Positions 1 to 6,484 of a stretch of DNA of 14,742 nucleotides are shown one piece after another. The stretch comes from Patescibacteria group bacterium (GTDB lineage: Bacteria; Patescibacteriota; Gracilibacteria; UBA1369), in contig JAHJEW010000069.1 of assembly GCA_018825335.1 (NCBI GenBank), positions 1 to 14,742 of the forward strand, read 5' to 3'. Under the pieces are notes generated by a model. It saw nothing but the letters and a program-made list of their open reading frames with translations, was not told the DNA's origin and did not search any database. Position 1 is the first letter of the stretch; the number at the start of each line of letters is the position of its first letter. The translations under genes and the position numbers were made by a program.

Positions 1-52
1 AAGATCTTTCTTTTTCAGGATAAAAAGATTCAATTTGTTTTAGACTAAGCAT
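1..52 (-). CDS. abiEii: AbiEii-type nucleotidyltransferase toxin, N-terminus only (cut by window edge)
   Basis: Only the first 17 codons are inside the window, reading leftwards from an ATG at 52-50. They give MLSLKQIESFYPEKERS. This matches the usual opening of AbiEii/AbiGii toxins, which begin with a short 'L..QI..FYP' segment before the nucleotidyltransferase fold. The ATG lies inside the last codons of the AbiEi gene, an 8-nt overlap running from ATG to the AbiEi TAG stop, which indicates translational coupling. AbiEii is known as the toxin of type IV toxin-antitoxin/abortive-infection systems and acts by transferring nucleotides to target RNAs. The catalytic part is outside the window, so whether the gene is intact cannot be judged. 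The identification combines the N-terminal pattern with its position directly after AbiEi. Confidence 0.7.
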   Translation of the reverse strand, partial: MLSLKQIESFYPEKERS

Positions 53-635
53 TTTGCATTAATTTAAGGAGAATATTTATGCGACGCGTAAGTTTATCAT
101 TATCTATATATTCAAGCATTTTCCGTAGATCGCCCGGGCTGATTTTTTCACGGAATGAATCTTCATTAAAACGCATTTCTTCAATTGCTCCTTTTTTATC
201 AAGCCTGCTGCTGTGATAAAAAAAATCCAGTACGGCCTTTTCAGGCGAAGCCATTTTTACACAGTATCCATTAAATTTTTCTAAATTATATCCAAAAAAA
301 AGTCTTGAACTGATTTTATGGTAATTGAAGGCGGCAAGATGAGCATTAAATGAATATGTTCTTTTTGTTGAAACGCTTGTTATTCCATAAACAGCCTCCG
401 GAATCAGCCCATGGTAACTCAGCGCGGTTTCCAGGGAAACGTAGGAAGGATCATAAATTTTATTTGCGATTAAGTAGAGAAGCGGCTCATTAACCGCGAC
501 ATCGGTAAAAATGTAGTATTTGTTTACAATTTTTTTTATATAGCCCTTCTTTTGCCAGTCATTAAGCCGGCCCCTATAGAAATTTGGAGCGATCGGCCTA
601 ATATCTTTAAGAGAAAAAATCGGAAATGCGCTCAT
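45..635 (-). CDS. abiEi: AbiEi-type antitoxin / transcriptional regulator of a type IV toxin-antitoxin system
   Basis: This 196-residue protein resembles the AbiEi family (predicted regulator of a viral-defence system). In order it shows a winged-helix-like N-terminus (MSAFPIFSLKDIR..., then RLNDWQKKGYIKKIVNKYY), the family segment PSYVSLETALSYHGLIPE, a TSVSTKRT strand, and a C-terminal part with ASPEKAVLDFFY. AbiEi proteins repress their own operon and neutralise AbiEii. The frame stays open upstream to an ATG at 749, but those 38 extra residues are hydrophobic, unlike the family, and contain a TATAAT box. The ATG at 635 gives a normal length and is preferred. No clear Shine-Dalgarno precedes it. 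The toxin start overlaps its stop by 8 nt. Confidence 0.85.
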   Translation of the reverse strand: MSAFPIFSLKDIRPIAPNFYRGRLNDWQKKGYIKKIVNKYYIFTDVAVNEPLLYLIANKIYDPSYVSLETALSYHGLIPEAVYGITSVSTKRTYSFNAHLAAFNYHKISSRLFFGYNLEKFNGYCVKMASPEKAVLDFFYHSSRLDKKGAIEEMRFNEDSFREKISPGDLRKMLEYIDNDKLTRRINILLKLMQNA

Positions 636-671
636 TAATTGTTTGAATTGAAGAAATCTCACAGCCAAAAA

Positions 672-677
672 ATTATA
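672..677 (-). promoter_or_regulatory. Possible -10 element of the abiE operon
   Basis: Read on the minus strand this is a perfect TATAAT, 36 nt upstream of the preferred abiEi ATG. A convincing -35 box at 16-18 bp is not visible. An alternative TTGCGG-N17-TATGAT pair lies further upstream, with its -10 at 721-726 on the minus strand. Either would make the start at 749 unlikely. Confidence 0.35.
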
Positions 678-832
678 ATATATTTCGGAAAAATACGAAA
701 AAGCATAACAATACGAAATAATCATAGCAGAGAATGGATATGCCCGCAAGATATGGGGGTAGGATTTTGGCTTAAACCCATCATCTACCCTGTAACGGTC
801 GTGCCATTTTCAAAACACAGGAGGGTAAGATT

Positions 833-847
833 GCGGAGAGGTTGTAG
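833..847 (+). repeat. 15-bp direct repeat, copy 1
   Basis: GCGGAGAGGTTGTAG occurs here and again at 1840-1854 in the same orientation. The bases before each copy are also loosely similar with small gaps (both begin AAAACA and share AGG and AA-AT before the core). The two copies bracket the PIN remnant, the 49-residue ORF and the truncated ORF6N gene. The stretch 636-930 otherwise holds only the abiE promoter region and no gene I can support. Confidence 0.6.
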
Positions 848-930
848 GCAACATCAAATGTTGGACAGCCATGGTGCGGGGCGCGGATTCCTTATCAATT
901 TTTTAGAATTTCTTAATGCTGCATCGCTAA

Positions 931-1286
931 CATGAGGCTGAATTTTTTGCGTATAAAGCATCGAACAATTAGTAACGGGAGATCGAATAATAATAGTTCC
1001 CACGCTGGTTTATATAGAGATCATAAATAATCTATATCGCCTAAAAATTAAAAATAACAAAATCAATTGGGTCGAAAATTTTTTGAGACGGGGAAAAGTT
1101 ATTCATATATGCCATTCAACTTCATCTTTCTGGCTTAACGAAATAGCTCCACTTATGGAAAAAGTCGACCTGCGTTCACATGATCTCATTATTTTGGCAC
1201 ATGCGATTAAATATCAGACGCAGCTCATAAGTTTTGACAATAAAATGGGTATGGCCTATAAAAAAATCAGCAATAATAATTATTGA
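931..1286 (+). pseudogene. PIN-domain toxin (VapC-like), frameshifted and lacking its N-terminus
   Basis: The frame from 957 to the TGA at 1284-1286 reads through GDRIIIVPTLVYIEI, then LRSHDLIILAHAI, then LISFDNKM. This is the C-terminal three quarters of a PIN ribonuclease: the conserved Glu in 'YIEI', the Asp in 'HDLIILA' and the Asp in 'SFDN' are all present. The frame is closed by a TAA at 954-956. A different frame just upstream (931-959) reads HEAEFFAYKA, which resembles the preceding PIN helix, so a single-base frameshift near 955 is likely. The N-terminal strand with the first catalytic Asp is not recognisable further upstream. The longest frame with a start codon begins at a TTG at 1083 and would encode only 67 residues. 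No antitoxin partner with a recognisable fold is adjacent. I call it a decayed gene. Confidence 0.65.
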
Positions 1287-1287
1287 T

Positions 1288-1437
1288 ATGAACACACAAA
1301 AAATTGTCGGGAAAAAGAAAAAGAATTTGAAGGTAAAAAAGTACAGTTTGCGTGAAATGCTGGAATATGTTGAAAAAAACTTTGAGAAGCATCCAAATTT
1401 GAACGTTGTTGAATGGATGGAAAAGCACGGACGGTAG
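1288..1437 (+). CDS. Small hypothetical protein, 49 residues
   Basis: An ATG one base after the PIN-remnant stop opens a 49-residue frame. The product begins with a lysine-rich stretch (GKKKKNLKVKKYS) followed by a predicted helix (LREMLEYVEKNFEKHPNLN) and ends VVEWMEKHGR. I do not recognise the family. Its position directly behind a toxin remnant suggests a former partner or a remnant of a DNA-binding protein, but no fold supports that. No clear ribosome binding site is visible. It may not be expressed. Confidence 0.35.
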   Translation: MNTQKIVGKKKKNLKVKKYSLREMLEYVEKNFEKHPNLNVVEWMEKHGR

Positions 1438-1483
1438 AGGCTTTGGGCGTAATCGCCGAATAATGAAGAAAACAGACTAAATC

Positions 1484-1831
1484 ATGATCCCGGATGAAAG
1501 GATCGAAGCCGGAATGCTTTTTATTAGAGGGAAAAAGGTAATGATGGACAGAGATTTGGCGACACTTTATGGTGTGGAAACACGGGCTCTTAATCAAGCA
1601 GTAAGAAGAAATATCAGGCGCTTCCCTGACGATTTTATGTTTCAGTTAAATGAGAATAAAATCGAAATATGGAACTCAAGATATGGCTTTGCACAGCTGA
1701 ATAATTTGAGATCACAATTTGTGATCTCAAATCGTGGAGGTAGACGATACCTTCCTTATGTCTTTACGGAACAGGGCATAGCAATAAACAGGATAGGTTT
1801 TAGGTTGGATGGCAATCGAGAAAAACAATAG
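1484..1831 (+). CDS. ORF6N-domain DNA-binding protein, truncated at the C-terminus
   Basis: This 115-residue protein carries an ORF6N (KilA-N/Bro-N related) domain across about residues 8-100: RGKKVMMDRDLATLYGVETR, ALNQAVRRNIRRFPDDFMFQL, then SNRGGRRYLPYVFTEQGIA. These domains occur in phage and mobile-element proteins and bind DNA. In full-length relatives 'TEQG(V/I)A' continues into 'MLSSVL' and a longer helical C-terminus. Here it changes to INRIGFRLDGNREKQ and stops, so the 3' part has been lost by deletion or recombination. The copy-2 direct repeat begins 9 bp after the stop. A perfect 29-bp palindrome lies inside the coding sequence at 1704-1732. The ATG at 1484 gives the usual domain start. 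It may be non-functional. Confidence 0.75.
   Translation: MIPDERIEAGMLFIRGKKVMMDRDLATLYGVETRALNQAVRRNIRRFPDDFMFQLNENKIEIWNSRYGFAQLNNLRSQFVISNRGGRRYLPYVFTEQGIAINRIGFRLDGNREKQ
1704..1732. repeat. Perfect 29-bp palindrome inside the ORF6N gene
   Basis: The left arm ATTTGAGATCACAA (1704-1717) is exactly reverse-complementary to the right arm TTGTGATCTCAAAT (1719-1732), with a single T between them. It encodes the N-LRSQFVIS-N stretch of the ORF6N domain. It could form a hairpin in mRNA or a cruciform, or act as a dimer-binding site. No other copy was noticed in the window. Confidence 0.85.
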
Positions 1832-1839
1832 GCAAAATC

Positions 1840-1854
1840 GCGGAGAGGTTGTAG
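1840..1854 (+). repeat. 15-bp direct repeat, copy 2
   Basis: This is the second copy of GCGGAGAGGTTGTAG (first at 833-847). It sits between the truncated 3' end of the ORF6N gene and the hicA remnant, at the junction of two damaged genes, which is where a recombination scar would be expected. Confidence 0.6.
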
Positions 1855-1862
1855 TGGGGCTA

Positions 1863-1986
1863 TTAGTGCGAATATCTATCCAGGCGAATAATTTCCACTG
1901 AAGTTTTGTTTTTCTTTAGCATCAACAAAAACAAATCAACATCAAGCTCAAGATCGCTGAGGATACTACGTAATAAACCTAGGCAT
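1863..1986 (-). pseudogene. hicA: hicA toxin remnant with internal deletion
   Basis: An ATG at 1986 follows the hicB stop by two bases, the normal hicBA arrangement. It reads only M-P-R-F-I-T before a TAG. One frame over, the sequence reads GLLRSILSDLELDVDLFLLMLKK and continues to a TAA at 1863-1865. This matches the C-terminal end of HicA toxins (typically '..KGTLRSILKQAGISVEEFLELL'). The start (MP...) and the tail are kept, while the middle, including the double-stranded-RNA-binding-like fold and the conserved His of 'GSH', is gone. The toxin should be inactive. HicA toxins cleave mRNA. Confidence 0.7.
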
Positions 1987-1988
1987 GA

Positions 1989-2222
1989 TTAAACTGTTAC
2001 TTCAAGTTGTTGAACTCCAATGAATTTTGTCGTGGAAACGGCCAGTTTCTCCTTCTTTTGAACTTCCAGACATAAGGAAATAGCCTCTTTTATACGAGTA
2101 TAGAGCTGGGACAATGTTTTTGCCTGCGTGTGACAACCGGGAAGATCGGGCACTCTGGCAAGATAAACACCATCTTCATCCTGTTCAATGATTACAAGAA
2201 AATTTTGCGCCTTCATTTTCAT
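1989..2222 (-). CDS. hicB: HicB-family antitoxin
   Basis: The 77-residue product has the HicB partial-RNase-H fold signature: FLVIIEQDEDGVYLARVPDLPGC, then HTQAKTLSQLYTRIKEAISLCLE. HicB binds and blocks HicA and often autoregulates the operon. I chose the ATG at 2222 (MKMKAQNF...) because family members start just before this first strand. An ATG at 2237 is equally possible, and one at 2261 lies upstream of the likely transcription start. No obvious C-terminal DNA-binding domain follows. The toxin gene directly downstream is degenerate, leaving hicB as an orphan antitoxin. Confidence 0.8.
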   Translation of the reverse strand: MKMKAQNFLVIIEQDEDGVYLARVPDLPGCHTQAKTLSQLYTRIKEAISLCLEVQKKEKLAVSTTKFIGVQQLEVTV

Positions 2223-2251
2223 ATATTCAAAATTCATATTATCGTGCTTAG

Positions 2252-2279
2252 ATTCTAACAATTAACAGCAATTTAGCAA
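2252..2279 (-). promoter_or_regulatory. Probable promoter of hicB
   Basis: On the minus strand TTGCTA (2279-2274) and TAGAAT (2257-2252) are separated by 16 bp, matching 4/6 and 5/6 bases of the sigma-70 consensus. The predicted start near 2245 fits a hicB start codon at 2237 or 2222. No other function is seen in the rest of the 2223-2339 intergenic stretch. Confidence 0.4.
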
Positions 2280-2314
2280 AGATAGATTATGAACTAATAA
2301 GTTTTTATTAAATT

Positions 2315-2345
2315 CTGGCAATATCCGGAAAGATACAGCTATAAT
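2315..2345 (+). promoter_or_regulatory. Promoter for the ABC-ATPase / polymerase operon
   Basis: A perfect TATAAT at 2340-2345 ends 9 nt before the ATG at 2355. A weak -35-like CTGGCA lies at 2315-2320 with a long 19-bp spacer. The expected transcription start would fall about 2-3 nt before the ATG, so the mRNA would be leaderless or nearly so. This fits the absence of a Shine-Dalgarno sequence. Confidence 0.5.
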
Positions 2346-2354
2346 GAGCTCACC

Positions 2355-3104
2355 ATGAAATCGGCAATAACAATAGATAACATTGGCAAAACATTCAAAG
2401 TCCCGCATGAACGGCGGGACACTTTGAAGGAAAGTTTGCTCGGGATCGGGCGCAGGCGCACGTATGAAGATTTTAATGTGCTTAAGGACGTAAATATTGA
2501 AGTGAACAGCGGTGATTTTGTAGGGATAGTGGGGAAAAACGGCAGCGGGAAGAGCACACTTTTGAAGCTGATTGCGGGGATATACAGGCCGACCAACGGC
2601 AGTGTGAGTGTTCATGGCAGGATCGCCCCGTTTCTGGAGCTCGGGGTGGGATTTCAGCCGGAACTTTCCGCCCGCGAAAATATTATTGTTAACGGAACTT
2701 TGCTCGGCCTTACCCGCAAACAGATAAAAGAAAAGTTTGCTGAAATCGTGAAATTCGCGGAAATCGAAAACTTTCTGGATCTGAAAATAAAGAACTATTC
2801 ATCCGGTATGAAGGCGCGTCTGGCTTTTGCCATAGCCAAAGAGGCGGATGCGGACATTTATCTTTGCGACGAGGTTCTGGCGGTGGGGGATGAAAGCTTC
2901 CAGAAGAAGTGTCTGGAAGTTTTTGATGCTTGGAAAAAGGCGGGGAAAACGATTATTTTGGTTAGCCACAACGCTTCGCAGATTGAACAATTGTGCAGCC
3001 GGGCCATGCTTTTGGACGGAGGATCGGTGGCCATGGAGGGCAGCCCTGTTGAAGTTATCGCCGAATATCATCGTAGGATGGCGGCCGCAGGCCGTGATCT
3101 TTAG
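2355..3104 (+). CDS. wzt: Polysaccharide/teichoic-acid ABC exporter ATP-binding protein (Wzt/TagH type)
   Basis: This 249-residue ATPase would energise export of a lipid-linked polysaccharide across the cytoplasmic membrane. It has a Walker A motif GKNGSGKST (60-68), Q-loop Gln at 101 in the typical 'FLELGVGFQPELSARENI' stretch, signature YSSGM (148-152), Walker B plus catalytic Glu in DIYLCDEVLAVGD (167-179) and the switch His at 205. The LCDEVLAVGD form is characteristic of the Wzt/TagH/RfbE subgroup. It ends at the nucleotide-binding domain and lacks the C-terminal carbohydrate-binding domain of Wzt proteins that recognise a capped chain end. The membrane permease (Wzm/TagG), usually just upstream, is absent; toxin-antitoxin remnants occupy that place. 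The next gene follows within 2-62 bases, so the two are co-transcribed. Confidence 0.88.
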   Translation: MKSAITIDNIGKTFKVPHERRDTLKESLLGIGRRRTYEDFNVLKDVNIEVNSGDFVGIVGKNGSGKSTLLKLIAGIYRPTNGSVSVHGRIAPFLELGVGFQPELSARENIIVNGTLLGLTRKQIKEKFAEIVKFAEIENFLDLKIKNYSSGMKARLAFAIAKEADADIYLCDEVLAVGDESFQKKCLEVFDAWKKAGKTIILVSHNASQIEQLCSRAMLLDGGSVAMEGSPVEVIAEYHRRMAAAGRDL

Positions 3105-3166
3105 GTTTGAAAAAATCGGTGAAACATGATAAACATGATGTCCAAGAGAAAAATGAAGATTTTGTC

Positions 3167-6100
3167 ATGAATCGAACAGAAAAAAACATACTTCCGCCTG
3201 ATTTATTTTCACGAAACGAAGTCATAGCTTATCTAACCGGAAAACTGGCCGGGCGGGAAGGTCTGCGCGTTTTGGACGTGGGCGGATATATGGGCAGGCT
3301 GGAGCTATTTTTGCCTGAGGGAACGGCTTTTACGATCCTGGATCAACTGCCGCGGCCCGAGGGCGAAACGGCGGCATATATTCAGGCGGACGCGCAAAAA
3401 ATCCCATTTTCGGACAAAAGTTTTGACGTGGTAATCGCTTCCGACATGCTGGAGCACGTTGATAAACCTTTCAGGGCTCCGATAATCAGGGAAATGCTGC
3501 GCGTGAGCAAAAATCATGTAATTATTGGAGTTCCGTGCCACAGTGATCTGCTGGAAAAAGCCGAAAGCGCGGTAATGGATCAATACAAAATCCTCACCGG
3601 CAGAGACCATCCATTTCTGTCCGAACACGGTACATACGGCCTTCCGGAAGAATCGAAAATTGAAGAGATTCTGCGCAAAGAAGGTGTTAACTATGCCCTC
3701 GTCAAAGAGGGCAATTTAATGAACTGGTACATTCAGCAGCTTTACGCGGTGGTGCAGTACAGGGAAGACTTGGCCGACAAGAAATATGAATTTTTCCGCT
3801 TTTTTAACGATAATCTGGGAGAGCTGGGCAATACCAGGGCGCCGACGTACAGAAGTATTTTTGTGATTGCGAAATCCGGGCCGATTCCGCAGCAGGAAAT
3901 AATTCAGGAACTGCAGCAGCGGAATATGTGGAAGCCGGCACGCTTTATGGAAGCCCTGCAAAAAGCTTTCAACGATTTAAGGCTTGTGATAGGAGAAAAG
4001 GAGGGGGATGCGGAGCGTCTGGCGCATGCACGGGCCGAGCTGGAAAAACTGCAGATTGAGTTTGAAGAGGAGAAAGTAAGCCACAGTCGGACGCATCAGC
4101 TTCTGCGGGATAGTGAAGGCAGGGCGCGTGAGCAGAACGAAAGACTTGAAAAAGCCAGGGAAACGCTGGGTACTTACAGGGAGGCCGTTCAGGAGGCAAG
4201 AACTTTTCTGCAGGAAAAAGAAAAAACAATTGTTTTTTTAAAAAACATTCTTGAAGAAAAAGATGAAAAAATTTCGGTGCTGGAAAAGTGGAGTGAAGAA
4301 ACGCGGGGCGAAATGCAGCTAATGAAAGTGGAAGCGGAAAGAAGAGAAAAGTTTATTTTGCTGCTGAATGAAAAGATAGAGGAGGGAAATCGGGAAGTGG
4401 ATAAGTTGAAAAAACACATCCATCGCGGGGAGGAGGCGATGGCCGAAAGAGACACGCAGCTGCGCGAAACCGGAAGTCGGGCTGACACGCTTGAAACGGA
4501 GCTGGAAAAGCACAGGGCATCATTGCTGGAAATATACGGTTCACGCGCATGGAAGGTGATTATGGCTTATTCGAGGGTTAAAACGGTTTTTTGGACCCGG
4601 CCGCTAAAGCTTATTAAAAAAGGTTATGAAATTTTTGTGCACCTTGGACCTGCGGTTTTTTGGCGGAGACTGATTGGAAAAATTGCAAGGAGTGCAAAGA
4701 GGGGCGGAGTGGAAGGCGATTGGGCGGGAGGCATGGAACCATACAATAAATATATTGAAAATGAGCGGATGGCATGGTCATCACGCGGGAAAATTGCGAA
4801 AGAGATACGGGAGTTTGAATACAAACCTGTAATAAGTATTGTAATGCCGGTCTATAATGTTGAAGAAAGATGGCTTAGAAAAGCCATAGAATCGGTTCGC
4901 GGACAGTGGTATGGACGATGGGAACTTTGCATTTGCGATGACGCGTCCACGGATTCGCACATTAAACCGGTTCTGGGAGAATACGCAGTAAAAGATTCGC
5001 GCGTAAAAGTTGTTTACAGGGATAAAAACGGCGGCATTGTAAAAGCCACGAACGCGGCGTTGAAACAGGCGCAGGGTGCATATGTGGGCTTTCTGGATAA
5101 CGATGATGAACTTGCGCCGCAGGCGCTGTATGAGGTGATTAATGCGCTTCAGGAAGCGAAATATGACCTTGTTTACAGCGATGAAGACAAGCTGGATATG
5201 GAAGGAAAGCTGGAAGCGGAAGGCATACGCTGCGAGCCATTTTTCAAACCGGACTGGTCGCCGGATTTATTGCTGTCGCATAATTACATTTGCCATTTTG
5301 CCGTTTATAGAAGAAAAATTTTAAATGAACTTGGTGGACTGCGGGAAGGTTTTGACGGCAGTCAGGATTACGATTTGCTGCTGCGGTTCACGGAAAAAGC
5401 GGGCAGGATAAAACATATTGCGAAAATTTTATACCACTGGAGAAAAATCCCCGGGTCGGCCGCGGCGCGAACGGAAGCAAAACCGTACGCTTTCGATGCT
5501 GCAAAAAAAGCGCTTGCGGACGCGGTGCGGCGCCGCGGCATCAAGGCGGATATTACAGATGGGCAGTGGAAGGGATCATATAGAATAAAGCGAAAAATTG
5601 ATGGTGAACCGCTGGTAAGTATTATCATCCCATTCAAAGACAAGATTGAGGTATTGAAGCCGTGTCTGGACAGCATCCTTACCAAAACAACCTGGAAAAA
5701 TTACGAGATATTACTTGTGAACAACCGCAGCGAGCTATTGAAAACCGCGGAATACCTGGAAGAATTGTCCGCTCGGGATGAAGCGGGGGCGCAAAATGAC
5801 ACGCGGCCGCGGATTCATATTCTGTCTTACGACAAGCAGTTCAACTTTGCGGAAATAAACAATTTCGCGGCGGAGCGGGCCGCCGGACAGTACCTTATTT
5901 TACTCAACAACGACACGGAAGTTATTACGCCTGACTGGATTGAAAACATGCTGGAGCACGCGCAGCGGCCGGAGGTTGGCGCGGTTGGCGCCAAACTGCT
6001 TTTCCCCGGAAATAAAATTCAGCACGCCGGAGTGCTGATTGGAATCGGAGGGATTGCGAATCACGCTTTTCTTAAGCAGGAAGCATTTGAAAACGGATAT

Positions 6101-6466
6101 TTCGGCCAGGCCAATGTAATAAAAAACTATAGCGCGGTTACGGGCGCCTGCATGATGGTAAGCAAGAATCTCTATGAAAAAATGGGCGGCCTGGACAATG
6201 AAAATCTTGGGGTCGCGTTTAACGACGTGGACTTTTGCCTTAGACTAAGGGAGAAAAATTATCTGGTCGTATATACGCCATACGCGCAGCTCTATCATCA
6301 CGAATCAATGACGCGCGGTTACGAAGTGGAGATCCGGGAAGTAAAGTATATGCAACAAAAGCACGGATCGTTAATAAAACGGGGTGATCCGTATTATAAT
6401 CAAAACCTTTCGCGCGAGCGGTTTGATTTCAGCCTGCGGACTACGGATGCGGTAAAAAAAGATTAG
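3167..6466 (+). CDS. Methyltransferase - coiled coil - tandem GT2 glycosyltransferase fusion protein
   Basis: A predicted polysaccharide polymerase. Numbering here counts from a TTG at 3107; the ATG at 3167 is residue 21 and preferred, with GAAG 8 nt upstream. (1) Residues about 53-150 are a class I SAM methyltransferase: VLDVGGYMGRLE (motif I), then FDVVIASDMLEHVDKPF. (2) Residues 278-498 contain no proline; about 296-475 are heptad-like and charged, a long coiled coil, ending in GSRAWKVI, like the 'SRAWR' linker seen in such proteins. (3) Residues 574-780 are a first GT-A domain (VISIVMPVYNVEERWLRKAI, ICDDASTD, DXD as FLDNDDE), O-antigen type. (4) Residues 836-1085 are a second GT-A domain (VSIIIPFKDKIEVLKPCLDS, LLNNDTEV, GAKLLFP, FNDVDFCLRLREKNY). 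The donors are unknown; UDP-xylose or UDP-glucuronate from the neighbouring genes are candidates. It sits behind the exporter ATPase. The methyltransferase plus coil may cap and measure the chain as WbdD does, which is inference. No membrane segment is obvious, so it is probably cytoplasmic and membrane-associated. Confidence 0.87.
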   Translation: MNRTEKNILPPDLFSRNEVIAYLTGKLAGREGLRVLDVGGYMGRLELFLPEGTAFTILDQLPRPEGETAAYIQADAQKIPFSDKSFDVVIASDMLEHVDKPFRAPIIREMLRVSKNHVIIGVPCHSDLLEKAESAVMDQYKILTGRDHPFLSEHGTYGLPEESKIEEILRKEGVNYALVKEGNLMNWYIQQLYAVVQYREDLADKKYEFFRFFNDNLGELGNTRAPTYRSIFVIAKSGPIPQQEIIQELQQRNMWKPARFMEALQKAFNDLRLVIGEKEGDAERLAHARAELEKLQIEFEEEKVSHSRTHQLLRDSEGRAREQNERLEKARETLGTYREAVQEARTFLQEKEKTIVFLKNILEEKDEKISVLEKWSEETRGEMQLMKVEAERREKFILLLNEKIEEGNREVDKLKKHIHRGEEAMAERDTQLRETGSRADTLETELEKHRASLLEIYGSRAWKVIMAYSRVKTVFWTRPLKLIKKGYEIFVHLGPAVFWRRLIGKIARSAKRGGVEGDWAGGMEPYNKYIENERMAWSSRGKIAKEIREFEYKPVISIVMPVYNVEERWLRKAIESVRGQWYGRWELCICDDASTDSHIKPVLGEYAVKDSRVKVVYRDKNGGIVKATNAALKQAQGAYVGFLDNDDELAPQALYEVINALQEAKYDLVYSDEDKLDMEGKLEAEGIRCEPFFKPDWSPDLLLSHNYICHFAVYRRKILNELGGLREGFDGSQDYDLLLRFTEKAGRIKHIAKILYHWRKIPGSAAARTEAKPYAFDAAKKALADAVRRRGIKADITDGQWKGSYRIKRKIDGEPLVSIIIPFKDKIEVLKPCLDSILTKTTWKNYEILLVNNRSELLKTAEYLEELSARDEAGAQNDTRPRIHILSYDKQFNFAEINNFAAERAAGQYLILLNNDTEVITPDWIENMLEHAQRPEVGAVGAKLLFPGNKIQHAGVLIGIGGIANHAFLKQEAFENGYFGQANVIKNYSAVTGACMMVSKNLYEKMGGLDNENLGVAFNDVDFCLRLREKNYLVVYTPYAQLYHHESMTRGYEVEIREVKYMQQKHGSLIKRGDPYYNQNLSRERFDFSLRTTDAVKKD

Positions 6467-6484
6467 TCCCGAAAAGTTTTTGCA

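Noticed and set aside
756..800. Inverted GGGTAG ... CTACCC near the abiE promoter
   Set aside because: Six-base arms with a loop of about 22 nt are too weak to call an operator or terminator.
639..935. 98-residue plus-strand frame in the abiE upstream region
   Set aside because: It overlaps the abiEi start and promoter on the opposite strand, has no recognisable motif, an odd composition and no ribosome binding site. Its tail runs into the PIN-remnant region.
3122..3140. Tandem AAACATGAT repeat at the start of the fusion gene, encoding KHDKHD
   Set aside because: Only two short units, upstream of the preferred ATG at 3167; probably a chance or slippage repeat with no functional sign.
4189..4550. 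Minus-strand frames opposite the coiled-coil region
   Set aside because: Ser/Phe-rich translations are the expected complement of Glu/Lys-rich coiled-coil codons.
6467..6484. Possible bidirectional terminator between the converging fusion gene and ugd
   Set aside because: Eighteen bases with a short T-run but no stem that could form a hairpin.
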